NCBI RefSeq assembly: GCF_004745635.1
Contig: NZ_SRLB01000037.1
Coordinates: forward strand, 1-51,383
Source: Methylobacterium nonmethylotrophicum
Lineage (GTDB): Bacteria > Pseudomonadota > Alphaproteobacteria > Rhizobiales > Beijerinckiaceae
Reading direction: 5' to 3'
Length of the DNA: 51,383 bases
A model generated the notes under the pieces. It was given only the letters and a program-made list of their open reading frames with translations. It was not told where the DNA came from and searched no databases. Every line of letters begins with the position of its first letter. Position 1 is the stretch's first letter. Positions 8,731-15,879 of the stretch are shown piece after piece. The position numbers were made by a program, and so were the translations under genes.

Positions 8731-9888
8731 ATGGCATACGAAGAAAAACACAATTTGGATTCTCGCGCGAAGGATCGATCGGTCCAGGCAGATGTGTCGC
8801 TTTTCAGGACTGCATTGGATGGGATTGGAGAAGCGGTCATTATCACCGACTCGCAACTGAGTCCGCCCGGACCCCGTATCGAGTACGTCAATTCCGCCTT
8901 CTCCCGAATGACGGGCTACTCGGCCGACGAGGTCGTCGGACAGACGCCGCGCATCCTGCAAGGTCCCTTGACCGACCGTACGGTGCTGGATCGCCTGCGT
9001 TCCGATCTGGAGATGCGCGAAGCCTTCCAGGGCACCAGCATCAACTATCGCAAGGATGGCACGGCATTTCGCCTCCATTGGCACATCACACCGCTGCGCG
9101 ATCGAACCGGGGAGCTGACGCACTGGATCGCCCTCCAGCGCGAGCTCACCGCTGACACGGCGATCGACGAGCCGCAGGAGCAGGGGGTGCACCGTGTTCG
9201 CCAGATCACCGGCCAAGCGGCGGCACGCTTGGCTGAAACACTTCCTTCGTCCGGCGAGGCGATCCGGCGTCGAGACCGAGGCACACCGGATCCGCGCGAC
9301 CTGCAGAGGGAGGTACGCGACACCCTCGCCACCGTGCGCTCCATCGCGCGACGAACGGCGGAGACCCACGAGACGGCCGAAGACTACATCATGCACTTCG
9401 ACGGGCGGATCGGTGCACTCGCCCGTCTGAAGAACGCCGCCATCCAACCGGACGGCCACAGCCTGGAATTGGGATGGCTGATCGCACAAGAACTCATGGC
9501 CTTCGACACTTCGGGCGAGAATCGTGTGCGGATCAAAGGGCCGAGAATCTATCTTCGACCACGAGCCGCCGAGATCATAGGGCTCGGCATTCATGAACTC
9601 GCAACGAATGCCCTCAAGTTCGGGGCGTTGTCCGGGGCGAGCGGTCGCGTGGCGGCCGGCTGGCGTATCGAATCGCGCGGGGCAGTGCCCCGGGTCGTCT
9701 TCCGATGGGTGGAAAGCGGGGCGTCAGAGTCGGTGAGCTTACCCAAGCACAAAGGGTACGGCATAAATTACCTGGAATCGATCATGCCGCGCGATCTCGA
9801 CGCACAGGCAGAATTCAATTTCGCCACTGGCGGCATGACTTACAAACTGATGATACCGTTGGCTGATCCGATCAATCGCAAGCGTTAA
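8731..9888 (+). CDS. PAS/LOV-like HWE histidine kinase homologue lacking the phosphoacceptor His
   Basis: 385 residues. A PAS domain (about 23-137) has the LOV-like order YVNSAFSRMTGY, GQTPRILQG, NYRKDGTAF. However, the photoactive Cys of the LOV motif GxNCRFLQ is Pro73 here. An HWE-type kinase module follows. Its dimerisation/H-box should read LQHRVRNTLA but reads LQREVRDTLA (191-200), so the phosphoacceptor His is Arg193 and the Asn is Asp197. The ATP-binding part keeps the N-box HELATNALKFGAL (288-300), the W-x-E motif (Trp326-Val-Glu328) and a glycine-rich KGYGINYLE segment. It may therefore act as a pseudokinase or a regulator of a partner kinase. It is cytoplasmic, with no membrane helices. 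Its stop overlaps the convergent Crp gene. Confidence 0.85.
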   Translation: MAYEEKHNLDSRAKDRSVQADVSLFRTALDGIGEAVIITDSQLSPPGPRIEYVNSAFSRMTGYSADEVVGQTPRILQGPLTDRTVLDRLRSDLEMREAFQGTSINYRKDGTAFRLHWHITPLRDRTGELTHWIALQRELTADTAIDEPQEQGVHRVRQITGQAAARLAETLPSSGEAIRRRDRGTPDPRDLQREVRDTLATVRSIARRTAETHETAEDYIMHFDGRIGALARLKNAAIQPDGHSLELGWLIAQELMAFDTSGENRVRIKGPRIYLRPRAAEIIGLGIHELATNALKFGALSGASGRVAAGWRIESRGAVPRVVFRWVESGASESVSLPKHKGYGINYLESIMPRDLDAQAEFNFATGGMTYKLMIPLADPINRKR

Positions 9889-10598
9889 GCATTTTTGGAG
9901 AGATGCAGGAATGCGGGATCAAATTCCGAGAATTCACACAATCGATCATAGTCGATTATTTTTACATATCCCCTCTGGCACTGTATGAGATTATTATTGC
10001 GCAATGATTGCATGATGCGATTTATATGAACGAACGATACCGCGATAGCGTCCGCCAGATCGACTTGCGTCAGACGCAGATCGCAGCTGTTGTCGCGCGC
10101 CAAGCCAATCGTCTGTAGCCGCACCAGCAATTCGCAGAAGAGGTGACCCAGGCGCCGGTCAGCCGGGCGACTATCGTTGACGAGCCATTCTCGCTCTATC
10201 TCCAGCTCAACGAGTGTTGCCCACCACAACCCCTGGGCGATACCCGGGTGCCTTGCGGCCAAGTCCAGGAGTGCCTGACGCTGCACGTCGACGACCTGGC
10301 AGCGCGTGAGCGCCCCCAGGTGCCAATGCGAGGCGAAATGTGCTGACGCATGGAGATCGTACAAGTCTCCCGGCAGCAGAAAATGCACGATGCGACGCTG
10401 TCCATCGGGGCGGAATTTATAGCGGCATGCGATACCACTCAGAATCAGAGGGATGGTCTGAGTGGATCGACTCTGCGCGATATCTTCCCGTGCCTGTATG
10501 CAACGAGATTTCAACACCAGCGCGTGAAGAGCGTCCTGCTCCACCTGCGACAAGAACCCAGCATGGTTCAGCCGTTGGATCAGGGGGTTGGCAGTCAT
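9885..10598 (-). CDS. Crp/Fnr family transcriptional regulator
   Basis: 237 residues from the ATG at 10598; an in-frame ATG 18 codons upstream exists but adds no conserved sequence. An N-terminal cyclic-nucleotide-binding-like beta-roll (VLKSRCIQAREDIAQ, LILSGIACRYKF, RRIVHFLLPGDLYDLH) is followed by a C-terminal winged helix. In it LRLTQVDLADAIAVSFVHIN is the helix-turn-helix and RIMQSLRNNNLIQ the recognition and wing region. There is no Cys cluster for an Fnr-type Fe-S centre. This is the common rhizobial Crp-like subgroup. It is convergent with the kinase-like gene and overlaps it by 4 bases. Its GC content is lower than that of its neighbours. Target genes are unknown. Confidence 0.85.
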   Translation of the reverse strand: MTANPLIQRLNHAGFLSQVEQDALHALVLKSRCIQAREDIAQSRSTQTIPLILSGIACRYKFRPDGQRRIVHFLLPGDLYDLHASAHFASHWHLGALTRCQVVDVQRQALLDLAARHPGIAQGLWWATLVELEIEREWLVNDSRPADRRLGHLFCELLVRLQTIGLARDNSCDLRLTQVDLADAIAVSFVHINRIMQSLRNNNLIQCQRGYVKIIDYDRLCEFSEFDPAFLHLSKNA

Positions 10599-11031
10599 CC
10601 GCCTCTCGTCACCGCTCTGATTTGCAGCCATCGATACGGGCTCATGGGCCAACAGGAGGTCACTCCAGCGGATCCGGGTGCGTAAAGCACGCTCCGACCT
10701 GGGTGACGATCAACATGAGCTCCGCTTGCACTATTGACGTCTGCTGAGGCGCGGGGTTGGGGCATGCTCGCACTGACCGACGAATACGCGACCCTTGGCC
10801 TCGGCACGGGTCCGGATCCTGGGAGAACGGAGTCGGACGGCCTTGTCACACTTCGTCCGATCCCTGGCCGGCCCGACGGGTCGCGCTTCACCCGGACGCC
10901 CGGCCCCCTGACCCTGGATCGTCGACCGCCCGCACGCTCCCCGGACGGGGGAGGCGCCGTCGCGGTCGAAGCGCCGGCGGACCTCCGGAGGCGTCGTTGC
11001 CGCCGCCGGCGCCGAGGTCTAAGCTCCCGCC
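10599..11031. other. Intergenic region between divergent regulator and cyclase genes
   Basis: 433 bp that must carry promoters for the Crp gene (leftward) and the cyclase gene (rightward). The right half is GC-rich; the left half resembles the lower-GC Crp gene. No convincing symmetrical Crp-type operator (TGTGA-N6-TCACA) was found by eye, and no small gene is supported. Confidence 0.4.
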
Positions 11032-12441
11032 ATGGACGAAAGCGACGCCCTCCTGGCGGCCCTTCACCGGACGGCCGAGCCCGACGCCGCACGGGCAGTC
11101 GAGCACCTGCTCCGGCACGGACGCGACGAGGACCTGGCACGGATCAACGCCGTGCGCCTCGCCGCGGAGGCCGGCCTCGACGACGAGCCGGTGATCGCCG
11201 CTTTGCTGCACGGGGCGCGGCTCGGCCTCGTGGAGATGACCTGGAACGTGCTCTGCCCGAGCTGCGGCGGCGTGTTCGAGGCGCCCAGGAGCCTGCGCGG
11301 CGTGCGGCAGGGCTCGTATCACTGCGCCTTCTGCGCCCTCGACAGCGAGCCGGTCCTCGACGACACGGTCGAGGTGACCTTCACGGTCAGCCCCCGCGTC
11401 CGGCGCATCCGCGCCCACGACCCCGACGGGCTCGACGTCTGGGACTATCACCGCCAGGTCTTCTTCGGCTCCGGCGTCGCCTTCCCGGAGCCAGAGACCT
11501 TCGCCGCCCTGGCCCAGCGGGCGCTGGTCGAATCGGTCGCGCTCAAGCCCGGCGACCGGATGATCCTCTCGCTGCAGGTCGGGCCCGAGGCGCTGATCGT
11601 GCTCGATCCGGTCACCCATGCCGCCCACGGCATCGCGGTCGAGGGCGAGCCGACGCGGGAGCGCCAGGACCTCGCCCTGGTGTTCGACACCCGGGCCGCC
11701 TCCGGCCGCGACACCGTCCAGCCCGGCGCCTTGCGCCTCGCCCTCGACAACCGCAGCGACGGGCGGGTGCTGCCGACGATCTTCCGCGTCGGGCCGGAGC
11801 TCGACGCGCTGCTCGGCGGGCGGCAGCCCTACCTCACCGCCAAGCGTCTGCTCAGCAACCAGACCTTTCGCGATCTCTACCGCACCGACACGCTCGACAT
11901 CGACCAGCGGCTGAAGATCCTCAGCCTCACCTTCCTGTTCACCGATCTGAAGGGCTCGACCGAGCTCTATGCCCGGGTCGGCGACCTCGTCGCCTACGAC
12001 CTGGTGCGGGCGCATTTCCGCATCCTGCACGAGATCGTCGCCGCCGAGGGCGGGGCGGTGGTCAAGACGATCGGCGACGCCGTGATGGCCACTTTCCCGG
12101 CGCCGCACCAGGGAGTCGCCGCGGCGCTCGGCATGCGGGCGGCGATGCAGCGGCTGAACCGCGAGCGCGGGGCGGACGACCTCGTGCTCAAGATCGGGCT
12201 GCACGAGGGGCCCTGCCTCGCGGTGAGCCTCAACGACCGCCAGGATTATTTCGGGCAGACCGTGAACGTCGCCGCGCGGGTGCAGCAGCTCGCCACGGCG
12301 GGCGGCATCTTCGCCACGGAGTCGGTCCTGTGCCACGAGGAGGCCGCGCGCCACCTCGCCGCGCGGCAGGTCACGGCCCGGGCCGAGCTGCGCTCCTTGC
12401 GCGGTATCGGCGAGCCGGTGCCGGTCTACGAGTTCACCTGA
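11032..12441 (+). CDS. Class III adenylate/guanylate cyclase with DUF5939-type N-terminus
   Basis: 469 residues. The N-terminal ~280 residues contain a four-cysteine zinc-ribbon-like motif (Cys75-x2-Cys78 ... Cys98-x2-Cys101) and a domain of the DUF5939 kind found before some cyclase domains. The C-terminal class III catalytic domain begins at FLFTDLKGST, with metal-binding Asp305. It continues with GDAVMATF, holding the second metal Asp349, and GQTVNVAARVQ, the transition-state-stabilising segment. Both metal aspartates are present, so activity is likely; cAMP rather than cGMP is the usual product. There is no membrane segment. It might feed a cyclic nucleotide to Crp-type proteins such as the divergent neighbour. 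That is inference from position only. Confidence 0.85.
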   Translation: MDESDALLAALHRTAEPDAARAVEHLLRHGRDEDLARINAVRLAAEAGLDDEPVIAALLHGARLGLVEMTWNVLCPSCGGVFEAPRSLRGVRQGSYHCAFCALDSEPVLDDTVEVTFTVSPRVRRIRAHDPDGLDVWDYHRQVFFGSGVAFPEPETFAALAQRALVESVALKPGDRMILSLQVGPEALIVLDPVTHAAHGIAVEGEPTRERQDLALVFDTRAASGRDTVQPGALRLALDNRSDGRVLPTIFRVGPELDALLGGRQPYLTAKRLLSNQTFRDLYRTDTLDIDQRLKILSLTFLFTDLKGSTELYARVGDLVAYDLVRAHFRILHEIVAAEGGAVVKTIGDAVMATFPAPHQGVAAALGMRAAMQRLNRERGADDLVLKIGLHEGPCLAVSLNDRQDYFGQTVNVAARVQQLATAGGIFATESVLCHEEAARHLAARQVTARAELRSLRGIGEPVPVYEFT

Positions 12442-13057
12442 GGTCGGGCGGAACGCCCTGCTCGACGAGCCCCAGCCGCGGCACCACCGTGCCGGGGCCG
12501 AGGATCGCCCCCGGCGCCACGACGGCGTTCGCCCCGAGCCGCACGCCATCGCCCACGAGGGCGCCGAACTTTGCCAGCCCCGTCGCGATCAGTGCCCCGT
12601 CGTGCCGGAACGCCACCGTGGCCCCCGGCCACTCGTTGCGGTGGTTCGCGATCACCGCGCCCGCCTCGAGATTCACGCCCCGGCCGAGCACGCTCTCGCC
12701 GACGAAGTTGAAATGCGCCAGCGCCGTGCCGGCGAACACGAACGACGCCTTGAGCTCCGCCCCGGGCCCGATCGTGCAGGCCTCCTCGAGCCAGGCGCCG
12801 CCCCGCAGGGTCGCGCCGTGAGCGATGAGGCAGCCCGGCCCGACGACGAGCGGGCCTTTCAGCACCGCGCCGGACTCGATCCGGGCGCCGCGATGGACCG
12901 CGACCTCCTCGGCGACCGTGTAATCCGCCCCGAGCCGGGCGAGGAGCCGGCGGACGATGTCGGCCGCGGCGGCGGTGAGCGCCCAGGGCGGCTCGGCCGC
13001 GAAGGGCGCGAGGGCCGAGGTGGGAAAGGCCTGGATGTGGCGGGTGAGCAGGGTCAT
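12434..13057 (-). CDS. Left-handed beta-helix (hexapeptide) transferase-like protein
   Basis: 207 residues. After a helical N-terminus the sequence is a run of hexapeptide repeats ([LIV]-G-x4: VAVHRGARIESGAVLKGPLVVGPG and similar) of the LpxA/GlmU-C type. It includes the HFNFVGESVLGRGVNLEAG and ANHRNE segments typical of the sugar-phosphate thymidylyltransferase/GlmU C-terminal-like subgroup. The nucleotidyltransferase half that GlmU-type enzymes carry is absent, so this is a stand-alone acyltransferase-like trimer subunit; the substrate is unknown. Its stop overlaps the cyclase stop by 8 bases (convergent). It lies in the same orientation as pepT, 39 bp downstream of it. Confidence 0.75.
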   Translation of the reverse strand: MTLLTRHIQAFPTSALAPFAAEPPWALTAAAADIVRRLLARLGADYTVAEEVAVHRGARIESGAVLKGPLVVGPGCLIAHGATLRGGAWLEEACTIGPGAELKASFVFAGTALAHFNFVGESVLGRGVNLEAGAVIANHRNEWPGATVAFRHDGALIATGLAKFGALVGDGVRLGANAVVAPGAILGPGTVVPRLGLVEQGVPPDLR

Positions 13058-13096
13058 GCCGTGAGTCGTGAGCCTCGGCGTTCGTCCGGCCCGCTC

Positions 13097-14344
13097 TCAG
13101 GCACCACCTGATCCCACCGCCAGCTCACAGATCCGCCGCGTCACCCGCCACGACGCCGCGAAGGCCGGCACCGGCAGGAACTCGAACCGCGAGTGGAAAT
13201 TGCAGGCGCCCGTGAAGTAGTTCGGCGTCGGCAGGCCGCGGGCCGAGAGGGCCGCGCCGTCGGTGCCGCCGCGCATTGGGATCTGGTTCGGCGTGATCCC
13301 CTCCGCCTCGAGCGCGGCGAACAGAAGGTCGACGGAGCGGCGGTCGTCGCCCAGGCTGTCGTGGATGTTGCCGTAGGTGTCGGTGATCCGGCATGCGACC
13401 CGGCCGGTGGGATAGAGCGCGGCGATCTCCTCGGCGACCGCGTGCAGGCGCTCTTTGCGGGCCGCGAAGGCGGCGCGGTCGAAGTCGCGGATCATCGCCT
13501 GCAGGCGGGCCTCGCCGGAATGGGCCTGGAGGCCGTTGAACCAGATGTAGCCCTCGCGCCCTTCCGTGTTCTCCGGCGTCTCCGTGCGGTCGAACCGGGC
13601 GATGAAGTCGTGCGCCATCAGGAGCGGGTTCACCATCACGCCCTTGGCCGACATCGGATGGGCGCTGACCCCGGTGAACACGATCTCGGCGCTCGCCGCG
13701 TTGAAGGTCTCGATCACCACCTCGCCGACCGCGCAGGCATCGATCGTGTAGGCGAAGTCGCAGGGAAAGCGCGCGAGGTCGAGGGCCTTGGCGCCGCGCA
13801 GCCCGATCTCCTCGTCGGGCACGAAGGCGACCAGGATGTCGCCGTGCGGGTCCTCGGGAGTGAGGGTGGCAAGCAGCGTCATCACGACGGCGATCGCCGC
13901 CTTGTTGTCGGCCCCGAGCACGCTGGTGCCGTCCCCGACGATCACGTCCTCGCCGACGTAACGCGCGATTTCCGGGTGCTCGGCGACCCGCAGCCAGACG
14001 TCCTCCGCCCGGTTGAGGCAGAGGTCCCGGCCCTCGAAGCGCAGGACCTGCGGGCGGATCTCGGGCGAGAGGCCGACATCGACGGTGTCGAGATGGGCGA
14101 CGAAGCCGATCCGCGGGGCGCCCGCGCGGGTGCCGGGCTTTCGCGCCGTCAGGATCGCGTGCGCGTCGAGCACGATGTCCTCGAGACCGAGGCCGCGCAG
14201 TTCATCGGCCAGCAGCGCGGCGAGGGCGCGCTGGCCCGGGGTGCTCGGCAGGGTCGTCGCGCGGGCATCGCTCTGGCTCGGCACCGCGAGGTAGCGGAGG
14301 AAGCGCGCGACCAGCTGCGCTCTGAGATCCGTCTCGTCCGGCAT
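13097..14344 (-). CDS. pepT: Peptidase T (tripeptide aminopeptidase)
   Basis: 415 residues, the normal length for PepT. It is a cytoplasmic M20 zinc peptidase that releases the N-terminal residue of tripeptides. Visible sites: HLDTVD (zinc His84 and catalytic Asp86), the bridging aspartate in GADNKAA (Asp146), the general-base pair in VPDEEIG (Glu178/Glu179), the dimerisation lid with GVSAHP, NPL and the substrate segment PMRGGTDGA, and a C-terminal NFHSRFEF with the last zinc His. The start ATG lies just 13 bp downstream of the glutathione transferase stop, so the two genes are probably cotranscribed. Confidence 0.92.
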   Translation of the reverse strand: MPDETDLRAQLVARFLRYLAVPSQSDARATTLPSTPGQRALAALLADELRGLGLEDIVLDAHAILTARKPGTRAGAPRIGFVAHLDTVDVGLSPEIRPQVLRFEGRDLCLNRAEDVWLRVAEHPEIARYVGEDVIVGDGTSVLGADNKAAIAVVMTLLATLTPEDPHGDILVAFVPDEEIGLRGAKALDLARFPCDFAYTIDACAVGEVVIETFNAASAEIVFTGVSAHPMSAKGVMVNPLLMAHDFIARFDRTETPENTEGREGYIWFNGLQAHSGEARLQAMIRDFDRAAFAARKERLHAVAEEIAALYPTGRVACRITDTYGNIHDSLGDDRRSVDLLFAALEAEGITPNQIPMRGGTDGAALSARGLPTPNYFTGACNFHSRFEFLPVPAFAASWRVTRRICELAVGSGGA

Positions 14345-14357
14345 GTCGTACGGCTCC

Positions 14358-14978
14358 TCAGCTCAGCGCGACCGAAAAGCCGCGCTGCACCGCCGGCCGC
14401 GCCATCAGCGTCTCGTACCACCGCTTCACGTTCGGGTACTCGGCGAGGTCGACCCGGTGCCGGGCGTGGCGCCAGGCCCAAGCCAAGATGGCGAAATCGG
14501 CGATCGAGAGCTCGCCGGCGACGAACGCGCCCTCGGCGAGGCGCCGGTCGAGCACGCCGTAGAGCCGGTGCGTCTCCTTCTGGTAGCGCGCGAGGCCGTA
14601 GGCGCGGTCCTTCTCGTCGACGCCGAGGAAGTGGTGGACCTGGCCCGGCATCGGCCCGAAGCCGCCCATCTGCCACATCAGCCACTCCATCACCTGGACC
14701 CGGCCGCGGCCGGTCGCGGGCAGGAAGCGCCCGGTCTTCTCCGCGAGGTAGACCAGGATCGCGCCGGATTCGAACACCGAGATCGGCGCCCCATCCGGGC
14801 CTTCCGCATCGACGATCGCCGGGATGCGGTTGTTCGGGCTGATGGCCAGGAAGGCCGGCTCGAACTGCCGGCCCTTGGTGATGTCGACCGGCTCGACCCG
14901 GTAGGTCAGCCCCATCTCCTCCAGGGCGACGCTGATCTTGCGGCCGTTCGGCGTGTCCCAGGCGTAGAGCTGGATCAT
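14358..14978 (-). CDS. Glutathione S-transferase, YfcG/Ure2-like
   Basis: 206 residues. The N-terminal thioredoxin-like domain has LYAWDTPNGRKISVALEE, the active-site TPN motif of the YfcG/Ure2p (nu) class, plus SPNNRIPAIVD with the cis-proline and FESGAILVYLAEKTG for gamma-glutamyl contact. The C-terminal helical domain contains GELSIADFAILAW, the N-capping motif. Such proteins show glutathione-dependent disulfide reductase or peroxidase activity. The start is ambiguous between ATG 14978 and ATG 14987 (three codons longer). It is divergent from the respiratory operon across 241 bp that must hold both promoters. Confidence 0.88.
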   Translation of the reverse strand: MIQLYAWDTPNGRKISVALEEMGLTYRVEPVDITKGRQFEPAFLAISPNNRIPAIVDAEGPDGAPISVFESGAILVYLAEKTGRFLPATGRGRVQVMEWLMWQMGGFGPMPGQVHHFLGVDEKDRAYGLARYQKETHRLYGVLDRRLAEGAFVAGELSIADFAILAWAWRHARHRVDLAEYPNVKRWYETLMARPAVQRGFSVALS

Positions 14979-15219
14979 GATGCGCATCCTCCGGTGCGGG
15001 CGGGACCGTAGGACGGTTCGGGCGCGGAGTCGCGCCGGTTGTGAGCGGGATCGCTCGCGGCTGGTCCGCTCCCGCGGCATGGCCGCCGCAGGCGTGGACG
15101 CGCCGCCACGGCCTGCGACATCGGCTCCGGGATGAAGGAACCAACTTACCCGTACTGAGTATCTCCACACGACGGGGCGGCCGAGGTTGCCCGGGGGAGG
15201 TTGCGAGACCGCGAGGCGC

Positions 15220-15879
15220 ATGGCGCAGATCTTTCGTCCCGGCGCGGACACCCTGGCGCGCCTGGCCCTGGCGGCAATCGCCGTGCTGCCGGTCCTCGCG
15301 GTCGGGCTTGCGTCCACGCTCTGGCGCTCGCCCTACGCCACTGCCCAGGACGTGACCCGCGAGCAGCCGGTGCCGTTCAGCCACGAGCACCATGTCGGCG
15401 GGCTCGGGATCGACTGCCGCTACTGCCACAGCTCGGTCGAGACGGCCGCCTTCGCGGGCATCCCGCCGACGGAGACCTGCATGAGCTGCCACTCGCAGAT
15501 CTGGACCAACGCGCCGATGCTGGCGCCGGTCCGCACCAGCCTGGCGGAGGGGCGCCCGCTGGTCTGGCGGCGGGTCCATGCCCTGCCGGACTACGTCTAC
15601 TTCAACCACGCGGTCCACGTCGCCAAGGGCGTCGGCTGCGCGACCTGCCACGGCCCGGTCCAGACCATGAAGCTGGTGCGCCAGGTCGCGCCCCTCACCA
15701 TGGGCTGGTGCCTCGATTGCCACCGGAACCCGGCGCAGAACCTGCGGCCGCGCGAGGCGGTGTTCGACATGACCTGGACACCGCCGGAGGACCAGGAGCG
15801 GCAGGGCGCGCGGCTCGCCGCCGCCACTCACGTCAAGTCGCCGGCGCGGCTCAGCGAGTGCTCGATATGCCACCGCTGA
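15220..15879 (+). CDS. actA: Alternative complex III pentaheme cytochrome c subunit ActA
   Basis: 219 residues. An N-terminal membrane anchor (about 12-34) is followed by a periplasmic domain with five CxxCH haem-c sites: 66-70, 87-91, 140-144, 164-168 and 214-218, the last only one residue from the C-terminus. Additional His residues (FSHEHH, YFNHAVH) can serve as distal ligands. This is the ActA pattern of alternative complex III, the quinol:cytochrome c oxidoreductase that replaces the bc1 complex. First gene of the operon; the ATG follows GGGGGAGG about 22 bases upstream, with a weaker site closer in. The reading frame overlaps actB by 13 bases. Confidence 0.92.
   Translation: MAQIFRPGADTLARLALAAIAVLPVLAVGLASTLWRSPYATAQDVTREQPVPFSHEHHVGGLGIDCRYCHSSVETAAFAGIPPTETCMSCHSQIWTNAPMLAPVRTSLAEGRPLVWRRVHALPDYVYFNHAVHVAKGVGCATCHGPVQTMKLVRQVAPLTMGWCLDCHRNPAQNLRPREAVFDMTWTPPEDQERQGARLAAATHVKSPARLSECSICHR

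Noticed and set aside
9180..9205. VHRVRQ sequence in the PAS-kinase protein as a replacement H-box
   Set aside because: It lies about 40 residues before the true H-box position, and the following residues do not match the HWE dimerisation helix, which aligns well at 191-235 with Arg at the His position.
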